Below are positions 31,878 through 41,197 of a stretch of DNA of 64,000 nucleotides, in pieces (position 1 is the stretch's first letter; each line of letters starts with the position of its first letter). The DNA lies in contig NZ_VHIP01000014.1 in the NCBI RefSeq assembly GCF_006494365.1, forward strand, positions 1-64,000, written 5' to 3'. A program made the translations under genes and the position numbers. The notes beneath the pieces are model-generated. The model was given only the letters and a program-made list of their open reading frames with translations, was not told the origin of the DNA and made no database searches. The stretch is from Aestuariibacter sp. GS-14 (GTDB taxonomy: Bacteria > Pseudomonadota > Gammaproteobacteria > Enterobacterales > Alteromonadaceae).

Positions 31878-31936
31878 CTGACGCTTATCGCAATGTGTTG
31901 GTGAATGCCGGGTGAAGTGGTATAGTTCGCATCAAG

Positions 31937-31966
31937 GCACAGGTGCAAGCTTTAGCAAACCTGTGC
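31937..31966 (+). terminator. Stem-loop between putA and the riboswitch
   Basis: GCACAGGT pairs with ACCTGTGC around a 14-base loop, followed by TCTTTCTG. This is a plausible but weak terminator for putA, just before the riboswitch. Confidence 0.4.
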
Positions 31967-31973
31967 TCTTTCT

Positions 31974-32145
31974 GTGTTAGGGGAGTAGCTTTCTCAACCG
32001 AGAGTCGTTATCAACATACTTGGAACGCATTTCCATGGTAACGGCGTAGTTGGCATCAACTATTAGCAAGACCTAAGACGATAACCGGTCCTACGCGGGA
32101 CGCCGGCTGTTGTCTTATGTCTGTACTGTCCCGCCGGAAATTTTA
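31974..32145 (+). ncRNA. yybP-ykoY manganese riboswitch
   Basis: The aptamer signature GGGGAGTAGC (31980-31989) is followed by ATCAACATACT and then AGCAAGACCT, the conserved pieces of the yybP-ykoY class. P1 forms between GTGTTAGG (31974-31981) and CCTAAGAC (32072-32079) with one mismatch. The expression platform (32080-32145) offers two competing stems: GTCC/GGAC (32088-32101), or GCGGGAC (32095-32101) with GTCCCGC (32128-32134). The second ends about 11 bases before the ATG and would reach the ribosome-binding site, so translational control is likely. It precedes a UPF0016 gene, a known target of this Mn2+-sensing class. Confidence 0.88.
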
Positions 32146-32700
32146 ATGGAAGCATTTCTTTCTTCGTTAACCACGGTAGCCATTGCCGAGATTGGCGACA
32201 AAACTCAACTCCTGTCTTTACTGCTGACTGTCCGTTTCAGGAATAACCTGGCGATTGTGGCTGGCATACTGGTAGCAACGCTACTAAATCATACTGTGTC
32301 TGCGTGGGCTGGTATTTGGCTGGCCTCCTGGTTTACCCCTGCGCTAAGTAACTGGCTGTTTGCCGGTGCATTTATTGCTGTTGGTCTGTGGCTGTTGATT
32401 CCTGATAAAGACGAGGATGTGTCGTCGTCATTCGATAAATACGGCGCATTTCTGGCGTCCAGCGTGTTGTTTTTCCTGGCCGAAATGGGCGACAAAACAC
32501 AACTGGCCACGATATTACTGGCAGGTGAATACCAAAGTATCGCCTGGGTGACATTGGGCTCGACGCTGGGAATGATGGTCGCCAATGTACCGGTAGTATA
32601 TTTAGGTGAGCCGCTGATGCGGGCAATTCCTATGAAGCAGGTGCGCATAGGAGCGTCGGTGCTGTTTATTGCGTTGGGGATCTACTGGCTGGTGAGTTAG
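32146..32700 (+). CDS. UPF0016/GDT1-family manganese exporter
   Basis: 184-residue inner-membrane protein with six helices in two homologous halves, each carrying the family motif: AEIGDKTQLLSLL (near residue 15) and AEMGDKTQLATILL (near residue 120). The family (yeast GDT1, TMEM165, Vibrio MneA) exports Mn2+ or Ca2+. The upstream Mn2+ riboswitch makes manganese efflux the likely job here. The start at 32146 (MEAFLSSLTTVAIAEIGDK) is chosen from family alignment; a longer open frame begins 36 bases earlier inside the riboswitch. Confidence 0.92.
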   Translation: MEAFLSSLTTVAIAEIGDKTQLLSLLLTVRFRNNLAIVAGILVATLLNHTVSAWAGIWLASWFTPALSNWLFAGAFIAVGLWLLIPDKDEDVSSSFDKYGAFLASSVLFFLAEMGDKTQLATILLAGEYQSIAWVTLGSTLGMMVANVPVVYLGEPLMRAIPMKQVRIGASVLFIALGIYWLVS

Positions 32701-32708
32701 CTTCCGCA

Positions 32709-32744
32709 GGCGAAGTGCTTGATAAATCAACCCGGCACTTCGCC
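32709..32744. terminator. Terminator between convergent exporter and ygiM
   Basis: GGCGAAGTGC pairs perfectly with GCACTTCGCC around a 16-base loop, 8 bases past the exporter stop; a TTTT lies 10 bases after the stem. Confidence 0.55.
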
Positions 32745-32758
32745 AACCTGGCTGTTTT

Positions 32759-33349
32759 CTACATCCAGGTGTCGTTGCGACGTCGGCGCTTGGGAATAAA
32801 GGTTACGATTATCCCCAGTAATACTCCGGCGCCGGCTACGATACCGCCATAGGTAAACATACGGTACAGCTCTTCGTTATCCTGAGATTGAATCTGCGCG
32901 GTTAACTGCTGTATGCGCTGTTGAGCCTGGGCCTGATCTGATTCCAGTTCACTGATTTGTTGTTTAGCTTCAACCAGTTGTTGTTGCAATTTTTGTTGCT
33001 TTGCTGTGAGCGCGCTAACCTGCTGATCGCGTTCGGCAACACGTTGGCTCAGCTCGGGTAACTGCGCCCGACGGGAAATGGTATTGATTAAAAATTGTGT
33101 TTCAATCCAACCTTCGCGTTCTTCTTCATCCTGAATTTGCGTGTATGATCCGTCGTCGCTGCGCCCCAGAATGGTTACTGGTAAGCCCGCTTCAATCGAT
33201 CCTACGATGCGGTAATTGCGGCCCGGGCCGGAATGCATGAAAACGTACAAATCATCAGCAACATAGGCACCTGGCTGGTCGGCAGTGTCCTGGGCACTGG
33301 CTGGTAATGAAATAACCAGTAAACCGAAAATAAAAGAGAGCAGTCTCAT
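32759..33349 (-). CDS. ygiM: SH3-domain membrane protein YgiM (TIGR04211 type)
   Basis: 196 residues. A signal peptide (MRLLSFIFGLLVISLPASAQ) is followed by a bacterial SH3 domain (about residues 25-95: YVADDLYVFMHSGPGRNYRIVG), a Gln-rich coiled coil (100-160), and a C-terminal membrane helix (YGGIVAGAGVLLGIIVTFIP) ending KRRRRNDTW. This is the YgiM architecture, probably envelope-associated. The start at 33349 gives the signal peptide; the open frame runs further but without one. Divergent from ygiF, the same neighbourhood as in E. coli. Confidence 0.82.
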   Translation of the reverse strand: MRLLSFIFGLLVISLPASAQDTADQPGAYVADDLYVFMHSGPGRNYRIVGSIEAGLPVTILGRSDDGSYTQIQDEEEREGWIETQFLINTISRRAQLPELSQRVAERDQQVSALTAKQQKLQQQLVEAKQQISELESDQAQAQQRIQQLTAQIQSQDNEELYRMFTYGGIVAGAGVLLGIIVTFIPKRRRRNDTWM

Positions 33350-33511
33350 AACGTTTCCAACAACCTGAACGAAAGCCCTGATGTTAGGGGGTGTTGCCCA
33401 GAAAGGCAAGTCTACAGGCTCGCGAGCACCACACAGTAACATTGCCAAAGGTGCGACAGGCAGGTAATGTACCAGCCATTATCCGCGTTGTTATTAATCT
33501 TTGTTCATCAC

Positions 33512-35023
33512 ATGTCAGAAACTGAAATAAAATTTGTTGCCCGGGAAAATCCACTTGAACAGCTGCGAAGCGCTGTGTTTCCGTTACTGCAGGAAAAAGG
33601 CATTAGCGTTCAGGAGGAAGGGGAGTCGTATTTACAAAATGACTATTACGACACCTCCGATCACCTGTTTCAGCAACACAAAATTGGCATGCGGGTGCGC
33701 GGAGCCAATGGTCAGTTTGAGCAAACCATAAAAACAAACGGTCAGGTGAGTGGCGGACTGCATCAGCGCCTTGAACTTAATGTGCCGCTGGCAAATGAGC
33801 AGCCGGATTTAACCTTGTTTGACACCATGCAATGGCCGGAAGGTGAAAGCGCCAGTGCGCTGAATGAGCGGTTGGCTAAACAATTTGGTACACACTTTAC
33901 CCGCACACAGTTCGATATTGAGTTTGACGATGCACACATTGAACTGGTGGTGGATATCGGTCAGGTGAGCGCACCGCAGCAACAACATCAATCACCCATT
34001 TGTGAGATTGAACTGGAACTCAAACAAGGCAATTTACAGCGTATGTTTGAACTGGCTAACCTGTTACCGGGCAAATTGCCGGTGAGACTTAGCGATACCT
34101 CGAAAGCGGCACAGGGCTACCAGTTGCTCCACGGCATTCCAAATCGCATTACGCCGTTACCAGATTTTCTGCCGCTTACCGAGAATGTCAGCACTGAATC
34201 TGCATTTTGTCAGGCATTGGCATGTGGTTTAAGGCACTGGCAAACGCACGAACATCTGTTTTTCGAAACCCGTTCCCCCAAAATGCTGGCTGAAATTTCC
34301 CGCGCTGTACGTATGCTTATGCAAACGGTGTCGCTGTATTTACCGGTATTGCAATGCCAGACGATGCTGTCTTTACACAAAAGCCTGATGCGCTATGCCG
34401 AGGCCTGGTTGTGGCAGGATGATTTGCATAGCTTGCGTATGCTTCTGTCGAAAAAGAGCTTGTTTAATAAGCGGTTATCGCGGTATCCGGCACTGTTGAG
34501 TTATCTGCAAGGCCGCCAGGCTGGTTTGCTTCATGCGCATGATCCGGCGAGCCGATTGTACGAGGATACCCCCTCGCGCCTGAAATTGTCGATTGCACAG
34601 GTGCTGGAACAAAAGCCCTGGCGCGGGGTGGCAACCGGCTATGATTTACCTTTAATGGAACATGCGAAAGGATGGTTGTCGCAAGGATGGCAAACCGTTC
34701 AGCAGACAATGCCTATTCAGCGCCAGATGCACGCAGCAAATTATACCGCAGTGGAAGTGTTACTTCGCCAAACCCTGTTTAACGGATTTTTGGTTGCTGA
34801 TTTATTTGCACAATCGCGGGGCCATTTTCGCGCGCCCTGGTTGGACATTCTTACTGGTATCGATGAACTCAACGCATTGCTGTTGCTGAAAAAATCCGTG
34901 TTCGATGCGGAATTGGCCGAACAGCAGGAGATACTGGAGTGGATTCAGCAAAAAACACAGAGTTTATTGCGTGTTATGGAGCGAAGTCGCCAGGCAGCTA
35001 TGTCTGGTGATATTTACTGGTAA
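33512..35023 (+). CDS. ygiF: Inorganic triphosphatase YgiF, CYTH-CHAD fusion
   Basis: 503 residues. The CYTH domain (1-205) opens MSETEIKF, giving the ExExK signature, with the tunnel residues seen in YYDTSDHLF, GMRVRG and EIELELKQG. The C-terminal CHAD domain (about 220-500) is helical and rich in His and Arg (HWQTHEHLFFETR, KMLAEISRAVR). Family members hydrolyse tripolyphosphate, and CHAD binds polyphosphate. The start is set by the CYTH motif; the ATG at 33512 lacks a clear ribosome-binding site. In many gammaproteobacteria glnE follows; here a membrane regulator gene follows after 12 bases instead. Confidence 0.88.
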   Translation: MSETEIKFVARENPLEQLRSAVFPLLQEKGISVQEEGESYLQNDYYDTSDHLFQQHKIGMRVRGANGQFEQTIKTNGQVSGGLHQRLELNVPLANEQPDLTLFDTMQWPEGESASALNERLAKQFGTHFTRTQFDIEFDDAHIELVVDIGQVSAPQQQHQSPICEIELELKQGNLQRMFELANLLPGKLPVRLSDTSKAAQGYQLLHGIPNRITPLPDFLPLTENVSTESAFCQALACGLRHWQTHEHLFFETRSPKMLAEISRAVRMLMQTVSLYLPVLQCQTMLSLHKSLMRYAEAWLWQDDLHSLRMLLSKKSLFNKRLSRYPALLSYLQGRQAGLLHAHDPASRLYEDTPSRLKLSIAQVLEQKPWRGVATGYDLPLMEHAKGWLSQGWQTVQQTMPIQRQMHAANYTAVEVLLRQTLFNGFLVADLFAQSRGHFRAPWLDILTGIDELNALLLLKKSVFDAELAEQQEILEWIQQKTQSLLRVMERSRQAAMSGDIYW

Positions 35024-35035
35024 TGAGGCATACCA

Positions 35036-36124
35036 ATGAGCTTGTCTAATGATTCAGTGTCGGTATGGGTTACCGCACTGCTTACCTGTGTCTGGTTGAT
35101 ATTGCTGGCGATAAGCATTAAGCAGAAGCCTGCAAATACCGGCAGTGGCGGGCGTACGTTGATGCTGTTGAGTTGGCCGTTGTTGGTGTGCAGTGAATTA
35201 TGGGCACTTGGTAATGGGCAAGGGCATTCGCTGCTTAGCCTACTGGCACTAACAACTGTGCCGTTGCAATTATATGGCATGCAAATGAGTTCAATGGCGT
35301 TGTTGTGGCGTAAACCTCATTACGCCCGTTGGCCATTGCTGATTATTGCGGTGGTGTTACTCGCGTTACTGGGTTATCAGTTATGGGTATTTTTACCCGA
35401 ATTGTCAGGCTGGAAAGGGCTGGCCCCTTATGGTGAACCTTTGGTGTATTGGCCCGTGTACGCCAGTTGTCTGTTGATAGCCTTTGCGATGTTGTATACC
35501 GCCATAATGCAGGTAGAGCATATTCAGCAATATCATCACGATTTGCCACTACAGGCAGTGGATACCCGTCAGCACAAAATTAAAGGCATCGCTGGCGCTA
35601 GTGGGTTTACTGTTGGCGTGGCGTTTTTTCTGGTGGTGATAACGGCATTGGTGGCGTTTGGAATATTGCCTTTTCAGGGGTGGCTTGCCTGGTTCCACTG
35701 CGGAGTGGCGTTCAGTATGTTAACGGTATTGATGAATCTGTGCCGAACGCAAAACACCTCGCCTTCGCCGTTTGATCATGCCGCGCTTCATGCCGCGCCG
35801 GCACTTACCGAGGGACGCGCCCTGGCCATTATTAAACATGCTGATGCTGCGGTGATCGAATCGAAAGCGTATAAGCAGGTGGGGTTAACGCTGGAATCGT
35901 TTGCCAACCAGGCGCAGTTGGATCCTACTGTGTTGTGCCTGGCGCTACTGAAAGTAAAAAAGCAGCATTTTCGAAATTATATCTACCAGTTCAGAATGAA
36001 ATACGCCAAGCAATTATTGCTGCGTTCGGATATTAAGCTGGACCAGGTAACCAAGCGTTTGCAATTAGGCAACAAAGGGACGGTTAGTCACACGTTTTTA
36101 AAATACCTGGAAAACAAACAATAG
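35036..36124 (+). CDS. Membrane-anchored AraC-type regulator (putative)
   Basis: 362 residues. About seven hydrophobic helices fill residues 8-240 (for example VWVTALLTCVWLILLAISI, WPLLIIAVVLLALLGYQLW, FTVGVAFFLVVITALVAFG). The cytoplasmic C-terminus (about 275-362) resembles an AraC double helix-turn-helix: LTLESFANQAQLDPTVLC, HFRNYIYQFRMKYAKQLLL, IKLDQVTKRLQLGNKGTVSH. The match is weak, notably the second helix-turn-helix lacks the usual G-F-S-F core. It would sense a membrane signal and act on DNA from the membrane. It may share a transcript with ygiF (12-base gap). Target unknown. Confidence 0.6.
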   Translation: MSLSNDSVSVWVTALLTCVWLILLAISIKQKPANTGSGGRTLMLLSWPLLVCSELWALGNGQGHSLLSLLALTTVPLQLYGMQMSSMALLWRKPHYARWPLLIIAVVLLALLGYQLWVFLPELSGWKGLAPYGEPLVYWPVYASCLLIAFAMLYTAIMQVEHIQQYHHDLPLQAVDTRQHKIKGIAGASGFTVGVAFFLVVITALVAFGILPFQGWLAWFHCGVAFSMLTVLMNLCRTQNTSPSPFDHAALHAAPALTEGRALAIIKHADAAVIESKAYKQVGLTLESFANQAQLDPTVLCLALLKVKKQHFRNYIYQFRMKYAKQLLLRSDIKLDQVTKRLQLGNKGTVSHTFLKYLENKQ

Positions 36125-36133
36125 CGGAAATTG

Positions 36134-36169
36134 GCCGTTAGCGACGCAATCGTTAGTGCTGCTAACGGC
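36134..36169. terminator. Stem-loop after the membrane regulator gene
   Basis: GCCGTTAGC pairs perfectly with GCTAACGGC across an 18-base loop, 10 bases past the stop codon. No T-run follows; possible weak terminator between convergent genes. Confidence 0.4.
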
Positions 36170-36172
36170 ATT

Positions 36173-36206
36173 CATTCGGCAATCCATTCGGCGATCCGTT
36201 CGGCAA

Positions 36207-36208
<2 letters not shown>
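36173..36208. repeat. Three 12-bp tandem repeats at the ferredoxin stop codon
   Basis: Units CATTCGGCAATC, CATTCGGCGATC and CGTTCGGCAATT, reaching the stop codon of the minus-strand ferredoxin gene. Read past that stop, the frame stays open for 14 codons with a four-residue repeat. It is the same architecture as the triplicate after putA, with a different unit. Confidence 0.7.
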
Positions 36209-36500
<292 letters not shown>

Positions 36501-36554
36501 TTATATAAGCTTAAACGAATATGCAAAGCCTAAACTGCCCCTGCTTGATACAGG

Positions 36555-37235
36555 TCAATAGTGGCCAAAATGCTGCTGTAAAATCGCGTGGGTAAACTGC
36601 TTGCGCAAATAAAAACCTCGGGGGCGGGTTTTGATACGCTGGCCTTCTGGCCCCAATGCATCGGTGAGCACTTTGCCGCTGGCGGCCTTAGGGCGCAGCT
36701 GCATGTAATCACCGTGCCGAGCGGTTACTGACTCTACCTGGCCTAATGCGATGAATTCCGTTAACAGTTCCCAGTCGTGCTGTAACTGCTGAGATTGTTG
36801 CGCTGACGGGTGCCAGATAAACGGCGTGGCAATCCGGCGCTCAGGAATGGGAATGTCGCGCTGGCCTTCCACGGGTACCCACATTACGCATTGCAACTTA
36901 TTGCGCACATTGCTCCGTTCCCAGGTCATCATGGGTACAGGAATTAAGGGGGCATAGCATACGTAGGTAGTTTCCAGCGGCATCCCATTGGCATCAATGG
37001 GCAAGGTTTTCAGCTCAACACCTAAATCAGGAAAGTCCTGTGTGGGTTTGGAGCCTGCAGTTGCGCCAAGCCATAACTCGATAAGTTGCCCGGTCCAGCC
37101 TTTTTGCCGCTTAAAATCGGCGGGCAATACAATGTTTGCCATGGCGGCCAACTCACCCAGGCTAAGACCGGCAATACATGCAGCCCTGGACGCCAGCTCA
37201 GTAATATCGCGCGGTGCACTTGTGGGTACTCGCAA
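36555..37235 (-). CDS. mutH: DNA mismatch repair endonuclease MutH
   Basis: 226 residues (E. coli: 229). It nicks the unmethylated strand at hemimethylated GATC when activated by MutS and MutL. The catalytic D-x6-ExK set is in DFPDLGVELKTLPID; QKGWTGQLIELWLGA and GFYLRKQFTHAIL (GATC-recognition region) are also present. The start is TTG at 37235, supported by GAGG 7 bases upstream. Its presence implies Dam methylation in this organism. Divergent from rppH, the order known in many gammaproteobacteria. Confidence 0.95.
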   Translation of the reverse strand: MRVPTSAPRDITELASRAACIAGLSLGELAAMANIVLPADFKRQKGWTGQLIELWLGATAGSKPTQDFPDLGVELKTLPIDANGMPLETTYVCYAPLIPVPMMTWERSNVRNKLQCVMWVPVEGQRDIPIPERRIATPFIWHPSAQQSQQLQHDWELLTEFIALGQVESVTARHGDYMQLRPKAASGKVLTDALGPEGQRIKTRPRGFYLRKQFTHAILQQHFGHY

Positions 37236-37382
37236 ACCCGCTACCTCTTATTCTGCAAACTGAAGACCGCTGAGCGGGCCCCAAAATGCAAGGTGTTATC
37301 AGAATGTTTTTAATACTTTGAATGCGCAAAGGATTGTGAAAGAATGCTATCACATAAAAATGTAAAGTGCCCGGGAGTCTGA

Positions 37383-37910
37383 GTGATAGATACCGATGGA
37401 TTCCGTGCGAATGTGGGCATAGTGATTTGCAACAAAATGGGTCAAGTATTTTGGGCAAGGCGTTATGGTCAGCATTCATGGCAGTTTCCTCAAGGCGGAA
37501 TAGATGAAGGGGAAACTGTAGAGCAGGCAATGTATCGTGAGCTTAATGAGGAAGTTGGGCTCACACCCAAAGACGTAAGCATTATGAATGTGACGCGTAA
37601 CTGGGTGAGATATAAGCTGCCCAAGCGGTTAATTCGCCAAGGCAGTAATCCTGTTTGTATCGGACAAAAGCAGAAATGGTTTTTATTGCAACTCGAATGT
37701 CATGAAAAAGAAGTCGATGTGCTAAAAACGGGTCACCCGGAGTTTGATGACTGGCGCTGGGTGAGTTACTGGTATCCGATACGCAATGTTGTGTCGTTTA
37801 AACGGGATGTGTACCGTCGTGTGATGAAGGAATTTTCCGGCACGGTGATGAGTATGCAGCCCCGCAATGTAAATCAGTCTAAGCAAAATCGCCGTCGTCG
37901 TCGCGGCTAG
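37383..37910 (+). CDS. rppH: RNA pyrophosphohydrolase RppH
   Basis: 175 residues (E. coli: 176). It removes pyrophosphate from 5'-triphosphate mRNA ends and so triggers RNase E decay. The Nudix box is [23 protein letters not shown]; the opening [17 protein letters not shown] and WFLLQLE are RppH-specific. The start is GTG at 37383 with GGGAG upstream. The C-terminus is basic and disordered (QNRRRRRG). It precedes ptsP by 9 bases, the conserved rppH-ptsP operon. Confidence 0.96.
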   Translation: MIDTDGFRANVGIVICNKMGQVFWARRYGQHSWQFPQGGIDEGETVEQAMYRELNEEVGLTPKDVSIMNVTRNWVRYKLPKRLIRQGSNPVCIGQKQKWFLLQLECHEKEVDVLKTGHPEFDDWRWVSYWYPIRNVVSFKRDVYRRVMKEFSGTVMSMQPRNVNQSKQNRRRRRG

Positions 37911-37919
37911 AGGAATTTT

Positions 37920-40247
37920 GTGGCGGGAATGCAAGGTGGAAAAGGCAGTATCCTTACTGTCCTAAAAAGCATTGTTCAGGAGGTTAACCAGATACCCAGG
38001 TTAACCGATGCCTTGTTTCGTCTCGCCGCCAGAGTAAAAGAAACCATGCAGGTGGATTCCTGCTCCATTTACCTTGCCGATTACACTCATCAGGAATTTA
38101 TATTAAAGGCGACTGACGGTCTGGCTCGTGATGCGGTGGAACGGGTAAAAATTGGTTTTTCAGAGGGGCTTATCGGGCTGGTCGGACAGCGCGAAGAACC
38201 ACTGAATATTGAAAACGCCCACCAACACCCGCGTTTTAAGCACTATCCTGAAGTAAAGGAAGAGCACTATAACGCTTTCTTGGGTACCCCTATTATTCAC
38301 CAGCGCAAAGTGCTGGGTGTTATTACCATGCAGCAAAGTGCCATGCGCAAATTCAGCGAAGACGAAGAAGCTTTTCTGGTTACGCTGGCTGCGCAAATTG
38401 CACTGGAAATTTCCAATGCGGAAACCCGTGGTGCACTGAACCCTCACGCCGGTATGTATGTTGGCAACATGCAAAAAAACGTCAGGGGTGTACCAGGCTC
38501 GCCAGGTCTTGCCATGGGAGTGGGGTATTCACCGCATGCCGCGTATACTCTGAAGACCTGGGTAGTAAAGCAAAGTACCAATAATCAGCGCGAAATCGAC
38601 TTTTACCGCAAAGGGGTTGAAGCGACCCGTGCGCAGGTGGAAGTGTTGTCTGACCGCCTCGAAGGGCAGGTGCCTGATGATGTCCGGGCTATTTTTCAGT
38701 TGTATCACCAACTGCTTGATGCCAACAGCCTGGGACGCGAAGTGGAGGCAAAAATCCGCGAAGGATGGGATGCGGCCTCGTCACTGAAGTTGGTTGTAGA
38801 AGCTTATGCTGCGCGTTTTGAGGCGATGGAAGATCCGTATATGCAAGAGCGGGCCATCGATATTGTGGATTTGTCGAACCGGATCCTGCTGAATATTCTG
38901 TCTGAAGTAAAAGGTAAGTCTGTATTCGAACGCGACCGACCTCAACAACCTTGTATTCTGGTTGCTGAAGAAGTGTCGGCCCCTATGCTGGCAGAATTCC
39001 CCAAAGCAATACTCGCCGGTATTATTTCGATAAAAGGTTCCAACAACTCCCATGCTGCCATTCTGGCAAGAGCGATGGGCGTGCCTGCGGTGATGGGGTG
39101 CCAAAACGTCTCTCCCACGCTGTTAGAACACAAAGAAATACTGCTCGATGGTTATGCCGGAGAAGTGATCGTATCGCCGGAAAAAGCGATTCGGGCAGAG
39201 TTTAGCCAGTTAATTGAAGAAGAACGTTTACTGTCTGTCCGCATCGATAGCGAAGCAGACAAAGCCTGTGAAACATTAGATGGCTGCGAAATTTCACTGA
39301 TGGTGAATGCCGGTTTGTCTACAGAGCTAGAGACTGCTACGACGTCGTCTAAGCCAATTGGTATCGGTTTGTACCGCACCGAGATCCCGTTTATGCTGCG
39401 CGAGCGTTTCCCATCGGAAAGTGAGCAGGTGGTGCTGTATCGCAAAATACTGGAAAGCGCCCCAGACAGCGAAATTGCCATGCGAACACTCGATGTGGGT
39501 GGGGATAAGCCTTTACCGTATTTCCCCATCACTGAAGAGAATCCGTTTTTAGGATGGCGGGGGATTCGCTTAACATTGGATCACCCAGAGATATTTCTTG
39601 TTCAAATTCGAGCCATGCTACGCGCCAGCATTGGTCTGAAAAACCTCAGTATCATGCTGCCAATGATTTCCAGCGTCGCTGAGGTCAACGAAGCCCGTCG
39701 GCTGGTAGAGCAGGCATTTTTCGAAGTGGAAGAAGAAGCCCGGCATCAGGGCGTTACCCTTTATCGCCCACGTCTGGGTATAATGCTGGAAGTGCCATCG
39801 GTGCTTTATCAGTTGCCACAACTGGCAAAAAAAGTGGATTTTTTTTCAGTAGGCAGCAACGACCTTACCCAGTATCTGTTAGCCGTTGATCGCAATAACA
39901 GCCGTGTAGCCAGTTTGTACAACACTTATCACCCGGCGGTATTGTCTGCACTGTTCGACATTGTAAAGCAAGCCGATCAGCATCATGTGCCTGTATCGAT
40001 TTGCGGCGAAATTGCCGGTGAGCCCGGTGGCGCTGTGCTGCTAATGGGTATGGGCTACCGCAAGCTCAGTATGAACGCATTCAACCTGCGCAAAATTAAC
40101 TGGGTGATCCGCAACGTCAATCTGTCTGAGGCACAAGCTTTATTATCTCGGGCGTTGACCTCCGATAGCTACGAAGAAGTGTATCACCATATCAATCAGT
40201 ACCTGGAAAAACGCGGATTAGGGGGCCTGGTTCGCGCGGGCTCTTAA
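37920..40247 (+). CDS. ptsP: Nitrogen PTS enzyme I, PtsP (EI-Ntr)
   Basis: 775 residues (E. coli: 748). An N-terminal GAF domain (residues 15-165) is followed by the PEP-phosphotransferase enzyme I: phospho-His in KGSNNSHAAILARAMGVPAVMG (near residue 378), PEP-binding GIGLYRTEIPFM and RTLDVGGDKPLPYFP, and catalytic Cys in ICGEIAGEPGG. It passes phosphate to NPr and EIIA-Ntr and responds to nitrogen status through GAF. The start is GTG at 37920 with GAGGAA upstream. It belongs to the rppH-ptsP operon. Confidence 0.95.
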   Translation: MAGMQGGKGSILTVLKSIVQEVNQIPRLTDALFRLAARVKETMQVDSCSIYLADYTHQEFILKATDGLARDAVERVKIGFSEGLIGLVGQREEPLNIENAHQHPRFKHYPEVKEEHYNAFLGTPIIHQRKVLGVITMQQSAMRKFSEDEEAFLVTLAAQIALEISNAETRGALNPHAGMYVGNMQKNVRGVPGSPGLAMGVGYSPHAAYTLKTWVVKQSTNNQREIDFYRKGVEATRAQVEVLSDRLEGQVPDDVRAIFQLYHQLLDANSLGREVEAKIREGWDAASSLKLVVEAYAARFEAMEDPYMQERAIDIVDLSNRILLNILSEVKGKSVFERDRPQQPCILVAEEVSAPMLAEFPKAILAGIISIKGSNNSHAAILARAMGVPAVMGCQNVSPTLLEHKEILLDGYAGEVIVSPEKAIRAEFSQLIEEERLLSVRIDSEADKACETLDGCEISLMVNAGLSTELETATTSSKPIGIGLYRTEIPFMLRERFPSESEQVVLYRKILESAPDSEIAMRTLDVGGDKPLPYFPITEENPFLGWRGIRLTLDHPEIFLVQIRAMLRASIGLKNLSIMLPMISSVAEVNEARRLVEQAFFEVEEEARHQGVTLYRPRLGIMLEVPSVLYQLPQLAKKVDFFSVGSNDLTQYLLAVDRNNSRVASLYNTYHPAVLSALFDIVKQADQHHVPVSICGEIAGEPGGAVLLMGMGYRKLSMNAFNLRKINWVIRNVNLSEAQALLSRALTSDSYEEVYHHINQYLEKRGLGGLVRAGS

Positions 40248-40386
40248 CTTAACGCCTTACCCTGCATTCCCGCATTTAAATTCAAGATTCGCAGCGACAA
40301 AAAGTTGGCAGGATGTGTTAAAAAACTGACACAACTCGTATAACGAAGTGTGGTATGCTTGGCGCCGAAAAAGCAGGAGTGAGCTG

Positions 40387-41193
40387 GTGGATGCGCTAAT
40401 CATAATATTTTTAAGTTGTATGGCGCTGGGTATGGTTACCGGTACGCTGGCCGGTATGCTGGGGATTGGCGGTGGATTGATCATTGTGCCGGTACTCTCT
40501 GCATTGTTGACCGGCGTGGGAAATATCGATGTGCAACTTGCCATGCCGATGGCCATTGCGACGTCTTTATTCACTATTATTGTGACGGGTTTCTTTTCAG
40601 CCAGAGCGCATTACCAGTTAGGGAATATCGTTCCCCGTGTAATCCTCTGGTGTGGTTCAGGCATTGCGTTTGGCGCTGTCATTGGGGCGCAAATAGCCAG
40701 TTTGATGCCAGCCGCACTGTTACAGAAAGTATTCGCTGTGTTGGTAATTGTGATTGCTGCACAAATGGTATTTGGAAAGCGGCAAGCCTCGCGTTTTTCC
40801 GCAACACCGTTGATTTTTATAGTGGTAGGACTGGTTGCCGGCGTAATATCGGCATTAATGGGCATTGGTGGTGGTGCACTGTTGGTACCTGCTCTGGTGT
40901 GGTTTCAGGTGCCAATGCGACAGGCAATTGGTTGTGCTGCGTTAAGTGGTTTGGTCATCGCCCTGTTTGGAACCAGTAGTTTTATTCTGGCCGGCTGGGG
41001 GCTACCACAGTTGCCGGAGTGGGCGCTGGGGTATGTGTATTTGCCAGCAGGCGCTGGCATTATGGCAACGTCTGTGTTTACAGCTGGATATGGCGCCAGA
41101 TTAGGGCAAACACTGCCTACCGATTTATTAAAAAAGATTTTAGCAGGCATACTGGTCTTAGTAAGTATCCGCATGATTATGGGAATGGAATAG
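40387..41193 (+). CDS. TauE/SafE-family anion permease
   Basis: 268-residue inner-membrane protein with about eight helices and internal duplication: [17 protein letters not shown] near the N-terminus and [17 protein letters not shown] in the second half. The family exports or imports sulfite, sulfonates and other organic anions; the substrate here is unknown. GTG at 40387 is chosen over the longer frame because AGGAG lies 7 bases upstream. It lies between ptsP and lgt, the common marine gammaproteobacterial order, and lgt begins 4 bases after its stop. A TATAAC box at 40339-40344 may be a promoter element. Confidence 0.85.
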   Translation: MDALIIIFLSCMALGMVTGTLAGMLGIGGGLIIVPVLSALLTGVGNIDVQLAMPMAIATSLFTIIVTGFFSARAHYQLGNIVPRVILWCGSGIAFGAVIGAQIASLMPAALLQKVFAVLVIVIAAQMVFGKRQASRFSATPLIFIVVGLVAGVISALMGIGGGALLVPALVWFQVPMRQAIGCAALSGLVIALFGTSSFILAGWGLPQLPEWALGYVYLPAGAGIMATSVFTAGYGARLGQTLPTDLLKKILAGILVLVSIRMIMGME

Positions 41194-41197
41194 TTGC

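Noticed and set aside
32110-32145. Longer N-terminus for the manganese exporter
   Set aside because: The extra codons lie in the riboswitch expression platform and are not membrane-protein-like; the family start is MEAFLSSL.
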